A stretch of DNA of 64,000 nt from Anaerolineaceae bacterium UBA1363. Lineage in GTDB: Bacteria; Chloroflexota; Anaerolineae; Anaerolineales; Anaerolineaceae. The position numbers were made by a program, and so were the translations under genes. Of the stretch, positions 42,146 through 51,196 are shown in pieces. Where the stretch lies: assembly GCA_002306055.1 (NCBI GenBank), contig DBRR01000006.1, positions 7,318-71,317 of the forward strand. Direction: 5' to 3'. The notes beneath the pieces were generated by a model. That model did not search any database and was not told the origin of the DNA. It saw only the letters and a program-made list of their open reading frames with translations. Each line of letters opens with the position of its first letter. Within the stretch, counting starts at the first letter, position 1.

Positions 42146-43555
42146 ATGAATAAGAATAGATTCTTGATTAGTATCGTGATGATGCTTGGCCTGAGCGCCT
42201 GCTCGCTCCCGCGGTTGGTAAAAAATGATCCAACTGCGACGCCAAAGCCGAGCCAAATAACGTCTCTGCCGACCAGGCAAGCAGAACCGACAGCAGTAGA
42301 GCCAACCGCCACTGTTCCGGCTATCCCGACAGACATCTCAACAGAAGCTTTTCTGCCTGTAATTCCTGCTGACCTGGTGGGTAGCGTGAGTGTAGGTGAA
42401 AGCTTATTAAGTGAGACTTTTGATCAAAACGGGTTGTGGAATACCAGCAATGAGGCGGAGTATAGCTCGGAATTGGTCGATGGCGTTTACCGCATGAACC
42501 TGAACACGGCAAATTGGATGGTTTGGTCGGCATCCAACAATGTGGCGAGTGACAATATCATCATGGATCTCGACACCGAATTGATTAGTGGATCGGTGGA
42601 GAATAACCACGGCATGATCTGCCGCTATCTTGACGATGAGAACTTCTACATGCTGACGATCGGTAATGATGGCTGGGTCGAGATTATGAAGATCTATCAA
42701 GGCGAACTGACATCCCTTTTTGGTAGGTTCGTGGATGCTCAGATCGATCCGGTCAGGAACCACTTGCAGGGTTTTTGCATCGGTGATCGGATCATTCTAT
42801 ATGTCAATGGCGAATCGGTGGCTAAGGTGCATGACGGGGACCTGGTGTCTGGCGATGTTGGATTGGCAATTGGTAGTTATGAGGAGCCGCAAGTGTCGAT
42901 CGGCTTTGATAATTTCTTTGTATATGAAGCCGAAGGGGACTTCACCACAAGCCTCACTCCAGAACCGGTGGAGGAGGAAGCGCTTTTTCCCGACCTGGTG
43001 AGTGACTGGAAGGAGAGTTACTCGGACAATTTTGACACTCCCGATCAGGGAAACTGGACAGTTTTTAATGAATCCGGGTTGGTATCCGAGTGGCGGAACG
43101 GTAGATTTGCTTTTGATTTCAGCGAGTCCATGATTACAGCTACTTCACCCACAAATGACCTGGATCTGAATGATGTGATTGTGCAAGTGGAAGTCTACCG
43201 CGTAGGGGATGTGCTTGAAAACGACATGGGTTTGGTATGCCGCTACCAGGACCAGGATAACTATTACAGCCTGAGTTTTGGCACTGATAACTATGTGTCA
43301 ATCAACAAATATGTAGCCGGAACATGGACTCCGTTGTTCAATGAATTTGCGGATGCCGACCTGTCTGCGGAATATCATAAGGTGGCAATCAGCTGTATTG
43401 GCACGGAACTTTCCCTTTATATTGACGAGCAGTTAATGGCGAGGGTCAATGACAGCGATTTTTCGACGGGAGATGTTGGTATCATATCAGGCACCTACGA
43501 AGAGGTACCAGTCGTGCTCGAATTTGACAACTTCTTGGTGTATACGCCAAAGTAA
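42146..43555 (+). CDS. Lipoprotein with two LamG/DUF1080-like domains
   Basis: 469 residues. Lipoprotein signal peptide (FLISIVMMLGLSAC), Thr/Pro linker, then two homologous beta-jelly-roll modules of about 180 residues. Each contains a GM/L-(I/V)-CRY block (NHGMICRYLDDENFYMLTIG; NDMGLVCRYQDQDNYYSLSF), a CIG-x-(R/E)-(I/L)-x-LY(V/I)-(N/D) strand and an ending SGDVGLAIGSYEEPQ-like / GDVGIISGTYEEVPV block. This resembles carbohydrate-binding concanavalin-like domains. GGAGGAAG precedes the ATG at 42146; TACAAT at 42106-42111 may be the -10. Probably a surface glycan-binding protein. Confidence 0.75.
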   Translation: MNKNRFLISIVMMLGLSACSLPRLVKNDPTATPKPSQITSLPTRQAEPTAVEPTATVPAIPTDISTEAFLPVIPADLVGSVSVGESLLSETFDQNGLWNTSNEAEYSSELVDGVYRMNLNTANWMVWSASNNVASDNIIMDLDTELISGSVENNHGMICRYLDDENFYMLTIGNDGWVEIMKIYQGELTSLFGRFVDAQIDPVRNHLQGFCIGDRIILYVNGESVAKVHDGDLVSGDVGLAIGSYEEPQVSIGFDNFFVYEAEGDFTTSLTPEPVEEEALFPDLVSDWKESYSDNFDTPDQGNWTVFNESGLVSEWRNGRFAFDFSESMITATSPTNDLDLNDVIVQVEVYRVGDVLENDMGLVCRYQDQDNYYSLSFGTDNYVSINKYVAGTWTPLFNEFADADLSAEYHKVAISCIGTELSLYIDEQLMARVNDSDFSTGDVGIISGTYEEVPVVLEFDNFLVYTPK

Positions 43556-43571
43556 CCCAAGATATCTACTG

Positions 43572-43602
43572 TCCTCCCGGAAACCCAGGAGGGCTTATTT
43601 AT
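43572..43602 (+). terminator. Weak terminator after the lipoprotein gene
   Basis: CCTCC (43573-43577) can pair with GGAGG (43588-43592), followed by a TTATTTATTT tail. Confidence 0.45.
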
Positions 43603-43689
43603 TTAATTGCAACTACAGTACCTGTTTCTGCCAGGTCGAGGTCTGTGCTTTTTTTTGCGATTACAAGCGAATTACAAGCGAATGTTTGC

Positions 43690-43719
43690 TTGACCAGCAG
43701 AGGGAATTGCGGTTATACT
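43690..43719 (+). promoter_or_regulatory. Promoter of tRNA-Leu
   Basis: TTGACC (43690-43695), 18-bp spacer, TATACT (43714-43719), 10 nt before the mature tRNA. Confidence 0.65.
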
Positions 43720-43729
43720 ACTGCAACGA

Positions 43730-43811
<82 letters not shown>

Positions 43812-43815
43812 AGAA

Positions 43816-43849
43816 AATAGCCCTTCAATTGAGGGGCTATTCTTTTTTT
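43816..43849 (+). terminator. Terminator of tRNA-Leu
   Basis: AATAGCCCTTCAA with TTGAGGGGCTATT (one G-U), followed by CTTTTTTT. Confidence 0.88.
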
Positions 43850-44087
43850 ATTAGTCTGCTGCGTGGAGATTGACGATAATCATGACCGAATCCTTTCTGT
43901 TAAGGTGCAGACCAATCCTATGCCAGCCTGGGGTGTAAAACACCAAGTGAATAGCACAGTTGGAATCGGTCAATGGATCAGATCATGAGGTTACCATTCC
44001 CACTTCTTGTGGAACACAAAGTATGTCAAAAAAGGCTGGATTTATGCTAAAAATGAATGATTCTGGAAATGTTAACAAAAAAAACCG

Positions 44088-44115
44088 TTGACAGGTAAAC
44101 GAAAGATATTAGAAT
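44088..44115 (+). promoter_or_regulatory. Strong promoter with no downstream gene on its strand
   Basis: Consensus TTGACA (44088-44093), 16-bp spacer, TAGAAT (44110-44115). It points at the hairpin region 44122-44214 and at the convergent 3' end of mutS2. Confidence 0.65.
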
Positions 44116-44121
44116 ACTCAT

Positions 44122-44214
44122 AAATATATTATCCTACTGGCACCGGCCTCAGGGGACCGGCGCAGAAGGATCGCCAGTAAGCCAGGGAGCAAATTAGTGG
44201 CGATCCTTTTTTAT
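44122..44214 (+). ncRNA. Candidate small RNA of about 90 nt with switchable structure
   Basis: Between a consensus promoter and an intrinsic terminator. Terminator stem AAGGATCGCCA (44166-44176) with TGGCGATCCTT (44198-44208), then TTTTTT. An alternative stem, TACTGGC (44135-44141) with GCCAGTA (44173-44179), uses the same GCCA bases and would disrupt the terminator; it encloses a CCGG/CCGG hairpin. The layout is that of an attenuator or riboswitch, yet no gene follows on this strand (mutS2 ends at 44211 in the opposite direction). Not recognised as 6S, SRP, tmRNA or RNase P RNA. Confidence 0.5.
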
Positions 44215-46622
44215 TTGTTGGGATGGAAGAAAACCACGCTGACCCCGTCCCCGCCTTCCTTTTCCCCACCGTTTTCCCAGCGATGAACGTAAGCTGAATG
44301 ATCTAGCAGATCGCGCACTGCCTGGCGCACTGCGCCAGTACCTCGCCCGTGAATGATCCTTCCAAAGGGCATTCCGGAGGTGAAACCTTGTTCCAGGTAG
44401 CGTTCGGCACGGTCGAGCGCGTCATCCACGCGTTGACCGCGCAGGTCAAGCTCGAGTCCAGGCGAATTGACCCCTGGGATGGCAGTGCTACCGGTGGTTA
44501 CAGGAGCAAGCTGAGGTGGAACGTCGTTTTCTTCAAGCGGTTGAACCCTGCGCTCGACCTCGTAGGACTTGGCGCGCACACGCAAAGCGCCAATTTGCAG
44601 CTCAAGATCCTCACCGTCCACACTGCTCACCACTCCTTCAGCGCCGAGTTTGCGTACAAGCACTCTGTCACCCACTTTGAGGGCTCCACTGAGACCTTTG
44701 GCTTTTGGCTGCCGGTGCTTTTTACGGAAATTTTGTTCCTGCTTTTGCTCAACTACCTCGAATTTCTCTTCAATTTCGGCTAACTGCGCCTGTTTTGCTG
44801 GCGATTGGCGCAAGCGGGTCAACTCATGCCTGAGAGTGTTCAATTCTTCGCGTAAAGATGCGAGTTCACTTTCAAGCTGCGATTGATAGGCGTCAAGCAG
44901 TTTGGCTTTTTCCGCTTCCAGCTGCTCAAGGCGGGCATTGATCTGGTTTCGGCTGGCTTCGGCTTCTTTACGAGCTTTTTCGGCAGCTTCGTAGCTGGCG
45001 GCTGCCAGGTTTCGCTGACGGTGGATCTCCTCAAGCAGGTCATCCGCGTGCAGTTCAGTCGGATCAATTTCCTGGCGGGCAGCAGCAATGATGGCGGGGT
45101 CGAGACCCAATCGGTCGGCAATGGCGAGCGCATTGGAACGCCCAGGCAGACCGATCACAAGGCGGTAGGTAGGACGAAGCGTTTCGAGGTCAAACTCCAG
45201 GCTGGCATTGGTGACACCTTTGGTAGAGTGAGCGTAAGCCTTGAGCTCGGGGTAGTGAGTGGCAACAACGGAGGTGATGCGGCGCTGGAGCATAAAGTCC
45301 AGGACGGCGCGCGCCAGGGCGGAGCCTTCCTGGGGATCCGTGCCAGCGCCAAGTTCGTCTAGCAGAACGAGTGAACGATGGTCAGCATGTTTAAGGATGC
45401 GCACGAGTTGGGTAATATGCCCTGAAAAAGTCGAGAGGGATTGCTCAATCGACTGCTCATCGCCGATATCCGCAAACACATCCCGGAAGATGCTCAAGCG
45501 GGAACCGGATTGGGCAGGGATTTGCAGCCCGGCTTGAGCCATTAACACCATGAGACCAACCGTCTTCAGGGTGACAGTCTTGCCGCCTGTGTTGGGACCG
45601 GTGAGCACTACCGAAAAGGTCTGGCGGTCCAGTTCAAAGTCGATTGGGACGACTTTCTGGGGGTCCAAAAGCGGGTGGCGGGCACGACGCAGTTGGATGA
45701 CGCTGCCGGGATGGGCTTCGGGAGGTTGTGCAGGGAAGGGCACCAATTCGGGCTCATTGGCTTGGAGGTCATCCGCGTAATGGGCTTTCATGAGCGCAAG
45801 GTCAATGCCAGCCATGGCTTTGGTGGTCAGGTTCAGGCTTTCAGCCTGCAATGCAATCTGTTGGCTGAGCGCGCGCAAGACGCGCAGGACTTCATCGCGC
45901 TCGGCAAGTTCAAGCTCACGGAACTTATTGTTGAGCTCAACGACCGCAATGGGTTCAATAAAAAGGGTGGCACCAGAAGCACTTTGGTCGTGGATGATCG
46001 CCTTGATCTGCCCCTTGTGTTCGGCGCGCAAGGGCAAAACGTAGCGACCGGAGCGTTGGGTAATGAGATTCTCCTGCAGCATGCGAGCGCTTGCAGGGTC
46101 AGTCAGGTAGCGGTTAAGGCGGTCCATCAGGCGGGCATGAATAACCTTTATTTCAGAGCGTATGTGAGCCAGTTCGGCAGAGGCGCTGTCGAGCACCTCA
46201 CCGCGTTCGCTGATCGTGCGGTTGATGAGATCGATCAGTCCCTGGCCATCCGAGAGCCCTCCGGCGAGAGCCGCCAGGGAGGGAGCAGTTTCAGCGTTGT
46301 CGAGCAGCACGCGGCGAGCAGTGCGGGAAAGAATCAGGGTATTACGGACGGCGAGGAGGTCGCTCGCTTCAAGAGCTATGCCGTGCAGAGTCTGATCCGT
46401 GAGGGGTGCCAGGTCCACCGCGCCCTGGAAGCTGATGCTGTCATTTAATGAGATCAGAAGGCGGGCTTCTCGGGTTTCCTGCTGGCGTTGCAGGGCGGTC
46501 TCGAGACTGCTGGTGGGGCGAAGCGCTTCGGCCAGGGACTCAGACGCGCTGAAAGACGCGTAGGACTTAAGCCGCGCCAGGACTTTCGGGAATTCAAGCA
46601 GGATCAGCGATTTTGGGTTCAT
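44211..46622 (-). CDS. mutS2: Endonuclease MutS2
   Basis: 803 residues. Core and clamp region at the N terminus, ATPase domain with Walker A GPNTGGKTVTLKT, Walker B region LVLLDELGAGTDPQEG and VVATHYPELKAYA, a long coiled coil (about 510-640), and a C-terminal Smr nuclease domain with LDLRGQRVDDALDRAERYLE and IIHGRGTGAVRQAVRDLL. It suppresses recombination or rescues collided ribosomes. ATG 46622 is taken because homology begins at NPKSLILLEFPKVLARLKSY; an in-frame TTG at 46658 is the alternative. No Shine-Dalgarno is seen. Its stop lies in the T-run of the opposite-strand terminator. Confidence 0.95.
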   Translation of the reverse strand: MNPKSLILLEFPKVLARLKSYASFSASESLAEALRPTSSLETALQRQQETREARLLISLNDSISFQGAVDLAPLTDQTLHGIALEASDLLAVRNTLILSRTARRVLLDNAETAPSLAALAGGLSDGQGLIDLINRTISERGEVLDSASAELAHIRSEIKVIHARLMDRLNRYLTDPASARMLQENLITQRSGRYVLPLRAEHKGQIKAIIHDQSASGATLFIEPIAVVELNNKFRELELAERDEVLRVLRALSQQIALQAESLNLTTKAMAGIDLALMKAHYADDLQANEPELVPFPAQPPEAHPGSVIQLRRARHPLLDPQKVVPIDFELDRQTFSVVLTGPNTGGKTVTLKTVGLMVLMAQAGLQIPAQSGSRLSIFRDVFADIGDEQSIEQSLSTFSGHITQLVRILKHADHRSLVLLDELGAGTDPQEGSALARAVLDFMLQRRITSVVATHYPELKAYAHSTKGVTNASLEFDLETLRPTYRLVIGLPGRSNALAIADRLGLDPAIIAAARQEIDPTELHADDLLEEIHRQRNLAAASYEAAEKARKEAEASRNQINARLEQLEAEKAKLLDAYQSQLESELASLREELNTLRHELTRLRQSPAKQAQLAEIEEKFEVVEQKQEQNFRKKHRQPKAKGLSGALKVGDRVLVRKLGAEGVVSSVDGEDLELQIGALRVRAKSYEVERRVQPLEENDVPPQLAPVTTGSTAIPGVNSPGLELDLRGQRVDDALDRAERYLEQGFTSGMPFGRIIHGRGTGAVRQAVRDLLDHSAYVHRWENGGEKEGGDGVSVVFFHPNK

Positions 46623-46750
46623 GATATAAAAAAGTTTATCATGGAAGGGTCTGATCAAAAGGTTGAATCCCGGTGATTAAAACAGTTTGAGGACGCCCAA
46701 ATATCACAAGATTGGGCGTGCTCATAAGAACAAAATATAAAAAGATAATG

Positions 46751-47875
46751 TTAGAAGAGCAGCTTACCGCCCAGTACGCAGTGGCGGACCTCAAGTGTCT
46801 CAGCATCCAGCAGGGTAAGGTCAGCCCGTTTCCCTATGGCGATGGAGCCGATTTCATCCTGCATACCCAACACCCGGGCTGGGTTTGCGGTGGTGGCGCG
46901 CAGCGCGGACTCAAGCGGAATGCCAAAGTTGATCACCGCACGGCGGAAACATTCCGAAAGCGGAGTGGCACTGCCGGCAATGGTGCCGCTGGCGAGGGTG
47001 GCGAGGCCATCCTTCATGGTCACTTTTTGACCGCCCAACTCATATTCTCCATTTGGCATCCCGCAAGCCATCATGGCATCGCTGATCAGGCAAATACGAT
47101 CTTCGCCAAAGATGTTGAATGCAACCCGGATGGCGGCAGGATGAACGTGATGCCCGTCACTGATCAACTCCACGCTGCTGGCAAAGTCAGCTGCTGCGCC
47201 AATGAGACCAGGAGCACGATGGTTGAAGGGGTTCATGGCGTTATAGAGATGGGTGACGTGACTGGCGCCGCGGAAAAAGGCTTCTTTTGCCAGGTCGTAA
47301 TCGGCACTGGTGTGATGGAGGCTGACAACACAGATTTCGCTGGTGCGCGCGATGAAGTCCAGCGCGCCAGGCTTCTCCGGGGCGACGTCGTTGAGCCGGA
47401 TGCGACCCCTGCAGGCATCATTGAGCTCAAGGAAGAAATCATAATCCGGATCAATCAGATTATTAGGATCCATGGCGCCTTTTTTCTCAACGGAGGCAAA
47501 TGGACCTTCGAGATTGATGCCACGCATGACAGCTCCATCTTCAACGGGGTTGTCCATAAACTCGCTCGCAACCCTGACCATGTTCAGTAGAACGGGTTTT
47601 TTCATTGCCATGGTGGTACCAAGGTAGCTGGTGACACCAACGGATGCCAGGTAGCGGGCAATGTTCTCATGCGCTTCGCGGGTGCTGTCGCAGAAATCAG
47701 TGCCATATGCGCCGTGGATGTGAATATCAATAAATCCAGGAGCAACGATGCAGCCAGTGGCGTCCAGCACTTCCGACTGGCTATGAGGTTCGCTGATGCG
47801 GTCGATCTCAGTATAGACGTCCCCTTCGCGCAGGGCGAAATCTTCACAAAAAACAAGGCCATTTTTAATTAGCAT
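46751..47875 (-). CDS. nagA: N-acetylglucosamine-6-phosphate deacetylase (copy 1)
   Basis: 374 residues, amidohydrolase TIM barrel. Metal and substrate motifs: PGFIDIHIHGAYGTDF, GINLEGPFASVEKKGAMDP, VVSLHHTSADYD, THLYNAMNPFNHRAPGLIG, ELISDGHHVHPAA and CLISDAMMACGMPNGEYELG. It removes the acetyl group of GlcNAc-6-P to give GlcN-6-P. It is divergent from the HAD gene at 47969 and close to the PTS operon, which carries a second, more divergent deacetylase gene (54335-55552). Confidence 0.92.
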   Translation of the reverse strand: MLIKNGLVFCEDFALREGDVYTEIDRISEPHSQSEVLDATGCIVAPGFIDIHIHGAYGTDFCDSTREAHENIARYLASVGVTSYLGTTMAMKKPVLLNMVRVASEFMDNPVEDGAVMRGINLEGPFASVEKKGAMDPNNLIDPDYDFFLELNDACRGRIRLNDVAPEKPGALDFIARTSEICVVSLHHTSADYDLAKEAFFRGASHVTHLYNAMNPFNHRAPGLIGAAADFASSVELISDGHHVHPAAIRVAFNIFGEDRICLISDAMMACGMPNGEYELGGQKVTMKDGLATLASGTIAGSATPLSECFRRAVINFGIPLESALRATTANPARVLGMQDEIGSIAIGKRADLTLLDAETLEVRHCVLGGKLLF

Positions 47876-47968
47876 CTTTCACCATTCTCCATCGATAGAA
47901 TCTGTTGCCATGTAAAGCTTCGATATAATAGCATGACAGAAAAATCATAACATAATTAAGGATAGACC

Positions 47969-48751
47969 ATGATAAAAGCGGTGTTCTGTGATGTGGACAA
48001 TACCCTGACCAGCCCCATAACGCGCACCATCCCAACCAGTGCCCTTGAAGCTATTCAGAAGGCGCGCAAAAATGGGGTCAAGGTGTTCGTTGCAACCGGT
48101 CGGCAAACCCGCACGTATGAAGAAGGCAAGATATTGCAGGGCATCGCGTTGGATGGCTATGTGGCGGTCAATGGGCAGCTTTGTTACCTGCCGGATGACA
48201 CCATTATTCATAAGGCTGTACTTGATCCGCGGGATGTGGCGGTTATCTTGCGGCTGGCGGAGGAACGGAACTTTGCCTGCTGCCTGGTGGAGGTAGATAA
48301 GCTCTATCTGACCGCGATAGATGAGAATGTTCGCTCTTTTCATGAAATGATCCATATTCCATATCCAGTTGTGACCTCGCCGGATGGGGCGGTTAACCGC
48401 GACGTGCTTTCCATTGCGCCTTACATTGACTATGCGACCGAAGCACTGATCACTCCCCACTTGAGAAACAGTAAAATTGTGCGTTTTAACCCCTTTAACT
48501 GTGACGTGATCCCACGCAAAGGGGGAAAAGACGTAGGTATGCAGGCTATGCTGGATTACTTTGAGGTACCAATCGAGCAGACAATGGCTATTGGGGATGG
48601 GCAGAACGATATCAGCATGTTGCAGGCGGCGGGGGTTGGGGTGGCGATTGGGCGATGCAGCCCGGAAGTGATGGCTGCGGCGGATTATCACGCGCCTGAA
48701 GCTGATGAAGATGGCATCTGGCATACGTTCAAGAAGTTTGGGATCATCTAA
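47969..48751 (+). CDS. HAD superfamily (Cof-type) phosphatase
   Basis: 260 residues. HAD motifs: AVFCDVDNTLTS with D8 and D10, VFVATGRQTRTY, lysine in PRKGGKDVGMQAML, and AIGDGQNDISMLQAAG. The Cof-type cap domain lies in the middle. Likely a sugar-phosphate phosphatase; substrate unknown. AAGGA precedes the ATG; TATAAT at 47924-47929 is a likely -10. It is followed 12 nt later by cutC, so the two form a small operon next to nagA. Confidence 0.85.
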   Translation: MIKAVFCDVDNTLTSPITRTIPTSALEAIQKARKNGVKVFVATGRQTRTYEEGKILQGIALDGYVAVNGQLCYLPDDTIIHKAVLDPRDVAVILRLAEERNFACCLVEVDKLYLTAIDENVRSFHEMIHIPYPVVTSPDGAVNRDVLSIAPYIDYATEALITPHLRNSKIVRFNPFNCDVIPRKGGKDVGMQAMLDYFEVPIEQTMAIGDGQNDISMLQAAGVGVAIGRCSPEVMAAADYHAPEADEDGIWHTFKKFGII

Positions 48752-48763
48752 TTGGAGATCGGA

Positions 48764-49516
48764 ATGGAAAAAGTGGTCATTGAAGTTTGCTGCGGTTCGG
48801 TGGATGATGTGGTGCGGGCAGCAGAAGCTGGAGCGGACCGGGTGGAATTGAACTCGGCACTGTTTGTTGGCGGACTGACTCCTTCGATTGGAGCGGTACT
48901 GGAAGCCAAACTCAGGGTGGACATCCCGGTCATCAGCATGATACGACCACGAGCGGGAGGGTTTTGTTACACCGACCTGGAGTTCGAGACCATGCTGCGG
49001 GATACGCGCGAACTGGCGAAGGCCGGCACGGACGGTTTTGCGGTTGGTTTTCTAACTACTGAAGGATGGTTGGATGAAGAACGCTGTAAAATTTGGGCAG
49101 AAGCAGCGGGCGAAAGGGAATTGGTGTTCCACCGCACCTTTGATATCATGAAAAATGAACCTGAAGAAGTACTGCCGCGGCTGGCTGAGCTCGGTTTTAA
49201 ACGGATTCTGACCAGTGGGAGGGAACCCTCTGCCCCGGCAGGAGCAGAAATGATTAAACGCTGTGTGCAAGTGGGGGCGGTGGAAGTCCTGGCAGGGGGC
49301 GGCGTTCGGGCGGAAAATGTGCAGGAGTTGATTCAAAACACTGGCTGTCGACAAGTTCACTTCACCTGCCACATGAAGCAAAGCGATCCATCTGTGCGGG
49401 GAGCTAAATTATCATTTGGATTGCCCAATATGCCAGAAGATGATAAGTTCGATGTAATGGATATTGAAAGGTTAACCGGCTTGATTAGGCTAATCCGCAC
49501 TTTACCCACCTCCTAA
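48764..49516 (+). CDS. cutC: CutC family protein
   Basis: 250 residues, TIM-barrel CutC family: VIEVCCGSVDDVVRAAEAGA, DRVELNSALFVGGLTPSIGA, ISMIRPRAGGFCYTDLEFE, ELVFHRTFDIMKN, ILTSGREPSAPAGAEMIK, VLAGGGVRAENVQEL. The family was named for copper tolerance, but its reaction is unsettled; here it sits among amino-sugar genes, which supports a carbohydrate-linked role. ATG 48764 has GGAG at 48754-48757; the TTG at 48752 overlaps this site. Confidence 0.92.
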   Translation: MEKVVIEVCCGSVDDVVRAAEAGADRVELNSALFVGGLTPSIGAVLEAKLRVDIPVISMIRPRAGGFCYTDLEFETMLRDTRELAKAGTDGFAVGFLTTEGWLDEERCKIWAEAAGERELVFHRTFDIMKNEPEEVLPRLAELGFKRILTSGREPSAPAGAEMIKRCVQVGAVEVLAGGGVRAENVQELIQNTGCRQVHFTCHMKQSDPSVRGAKLSFGLPNMPEDDKFDVMDIERLTGLIRLIRTLPTS

Positions 49517-49569
49517 GGGTCGACAAAACAATGGGGCAACGACTTTATTACCAAAATAAACCACTTGTA

Positions 49570-49600
49570 TTGACACTGGTGATTTTTGTATTATTATCAT
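49570..49600 (+). promoter_or_regulatory. Promoter of the amino-sugar PTS operon
   Basis: Consensus TTGACA (49570-49575) with an AT-rich -10 region (ATTATC or TATCAT, 49593-49600). It leaves a leader of about 95 nt before the ATG at 49702. Confidence 0.55.
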
Positions 49601-49701
49601 TACAGAATTTCCAGTGAGACAGAGTTTTGATCAACTTGCTGGACCTATTATTGCAATCAGTCCGAACGGTTTTAACAACAAAATACTACAGAGGTGTACG
49701 G

Positions 49702-50406
49702 ATGGACAATGAAGTGTTCGAGATGGCATATAAGCTCATCAGCAAACTCCAGGAAACTCAGGGAGAAAACATTCTCGCGGCTGCGCAGTGTATTGCAGAC
49801 GCGTTGGAACACGGCGGCATTATACAAGCTTTTGGGTCCGGGCATTCTTATGCTGGGGCAACTGAGCTTTGTGGGCGTGCCGGTGGTTACGTGCCCTCGA
49901 AAGTGATCAAAGATCCAGCTGGTGGTATGTATGAATCCATCCAGGGTGTGGGTGAAATCCTCATGAAGAAAGTTGAGATCTTGAAGGAGGATGTGGTTTT
50001 CATCATTTCCAACTCAGGTCGCAATCCTTTACCAATTGAGATTGCCTTACAGGCAAAACAAAGGGGCGCAAAAGTAGTTGCTCTGACTTCAGTCGGCGCG
50101 AGTTCCAAACTTAGTTCAAAGCATCAGTCCGGCAAACGCTTGTTTGAGGTGGCAGATGTAGTCATTGACAATCAGGTTCCTGAGGGCGATGCCAGCATCC
50201 ACCTTGAAGGGCTCGATACCGCTATCTGCGGTATGTCTTCGATTGTCACCGCAGTTGCGCTGCAGGCTGTCGTGCTTGAATCGGCGAAGATGCTCCTCGC
50301 AAGGGGTATCACGCCGCCGTTCTTTAAGTCACAGAATATCGATGGAGGTGAAGAATATAACGACGCATTACTTACGAAGTACTTTGACCGGATCTATCAT
50401 ATGTAG
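49702..50406 (+). CDS. SIS-domain protein, UPF0309 type (copy 1)
   Basis: 234 residues. Sugar isomerase (SIS) fold: IIQAFGSGHSYAGATELCGR and VVFIISNSGRNPLPIEIALQ are the phosphosugar-binding loops; the length and C terminus fit the UPF0309 family. SIS domains bind phosphosugars and act as isomerases, deaminases or regulators; this group has no assigned reaction. GAGGTG precedes the ATG; the longer in-frame start has no ribosome binding site. First gene of the PTS operon, with a homologue later in the same operon (56805-57536). Confidence 0.87.
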   Translation: MDNEVFEMAYKLISKLQETQGENILAAAQCIADALEHGGIIQAFGSGHSYAGATELCGRAGGYVPSKVIKDPAGGMYESIQGVGEILMKKVEILKEDVVFIISNSGRNPLPIEIALQAKQRGAKVVALTSVGASSKLSSKHQSGKRLFEVADVVIDNQVPEGDASIHLEGLDTAICGMSSIVTAVALQAVVLESAKMLLARGITPPFFKSQNIDGGEEYNDALLTKYFDRIYHM

Positions 50407-50454
50407 TTAATCAGGAGGGAAACCTCCAAAACTAATGAAAGGAGTAAGACCTAA

Positions 50455-51195
50455 ATGAGTACGTTTCTTCTTGCTTTATTCTTAGCAATCTTTACCGGCT
50501 TAATGATTGTTTTTGCGTCATTGGCCATGGGCGGCATCTACAATCCGCTCATTTTCGGTGTCGTGACCGGTATTCTGGTTGGCGATGTACAGCTGGGTCT
50601 TGAGGTTGGTGCAATGTGCGCCCTCTATGACATTGGCTTCTATACCTACGGAGGGGCGACAACGCCTGACTATAACGTAGGGGCAATGTTTGGGGTAGTC
50701 GTCGCGAAACAGAGTGGTGACGTCAACCAGGGTATCATTATCGGTACCGTTGTTGCCCTGCTCATGTCCTGGTTCGACATTCTTGGTCGTGGTGTTACAA
50801 CCGTCTTCCAGCACGGTGGCGATAGAGCCCTTGCCAACAAAGACATCAAAGCTTTCGAACGCTGGCATTTGCTCGGCACTCAGGGTTGGTTCTGGAGCCG
50901 TTTCATTCCCGTGTTCGTCGGCATGCTGTTGATTGACAATTATCAGGTGATTTCCAACTTTATCAACAATTACGCCTGGATCAAGGATGGTCTGGCTGTA
51001 ATTGGGAAGGCTCTCCCAGCGGTCGGCTTTGCACTGCTGCTTTCATATATGGACATCAAGAACTTCTGGCCATTTATGTTAATCGGCTATGCACTCTATG
51101 CTTTTATGGGCGTTCCCACACTTGGTCTAGCCATTATCGGTATTGCCCTCGGCTATCTCTTCACCAACTTTATGAAAAAAGAGGAGGCAATGTAA
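50455..51195 (+). CDS. PTS mannose/sorbose-family IIC component
   Basis: 246 residues, integral membrane permease of the mannose-family PTS. Several hydrophobic helices with the IIC signature IVFASLAMGGIYNPLIFGVV, then LGLEVGAMCALYDIGFYTYG and TTPDYNVGAMFGVVVAKQSG. It forms the sugar channel with IID. AAGGAG precedes the ATG. The mannose-family members carry hexoses and N-acetylated amino sugars; the nearby deacetylase and MurQ genes favour an amino sugar. Confidence 0.92.
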   Translation: MSTFLLALFLAIFTGLMIVFASLAMGGIYNPLIFGVVTGILVGDVQLGLEVGAMCALYDIGFYTYGGATTPDYNVGAMFGVVVAKQSGDVNQGIIIGTVVALLMSWFDILGRGVTTVFQHGGDRALANKDIKAFERWHLLGTQGWFWSRFIPVFVGMLLIDNYQVISNFINNYAWIKDGLAVIGKALPAVGFALLLSYMDIKNFWPFMLIGYALYAFMGVPTLGLAIIGIALGYLFTNFMKKEEAM

Positions 51196-51196
51196 G

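Noticed and set aside
45675..46448. Plus-strand open frame of 257 codons
   Set aside because: Antisense to mutS2, no recognisable domain.
47945..48724. Minus-strand open frame of 259 codons
   Set aside because: Antisense to the HAD phosphatase gene, which has clear motifs and a ribosome binding site.
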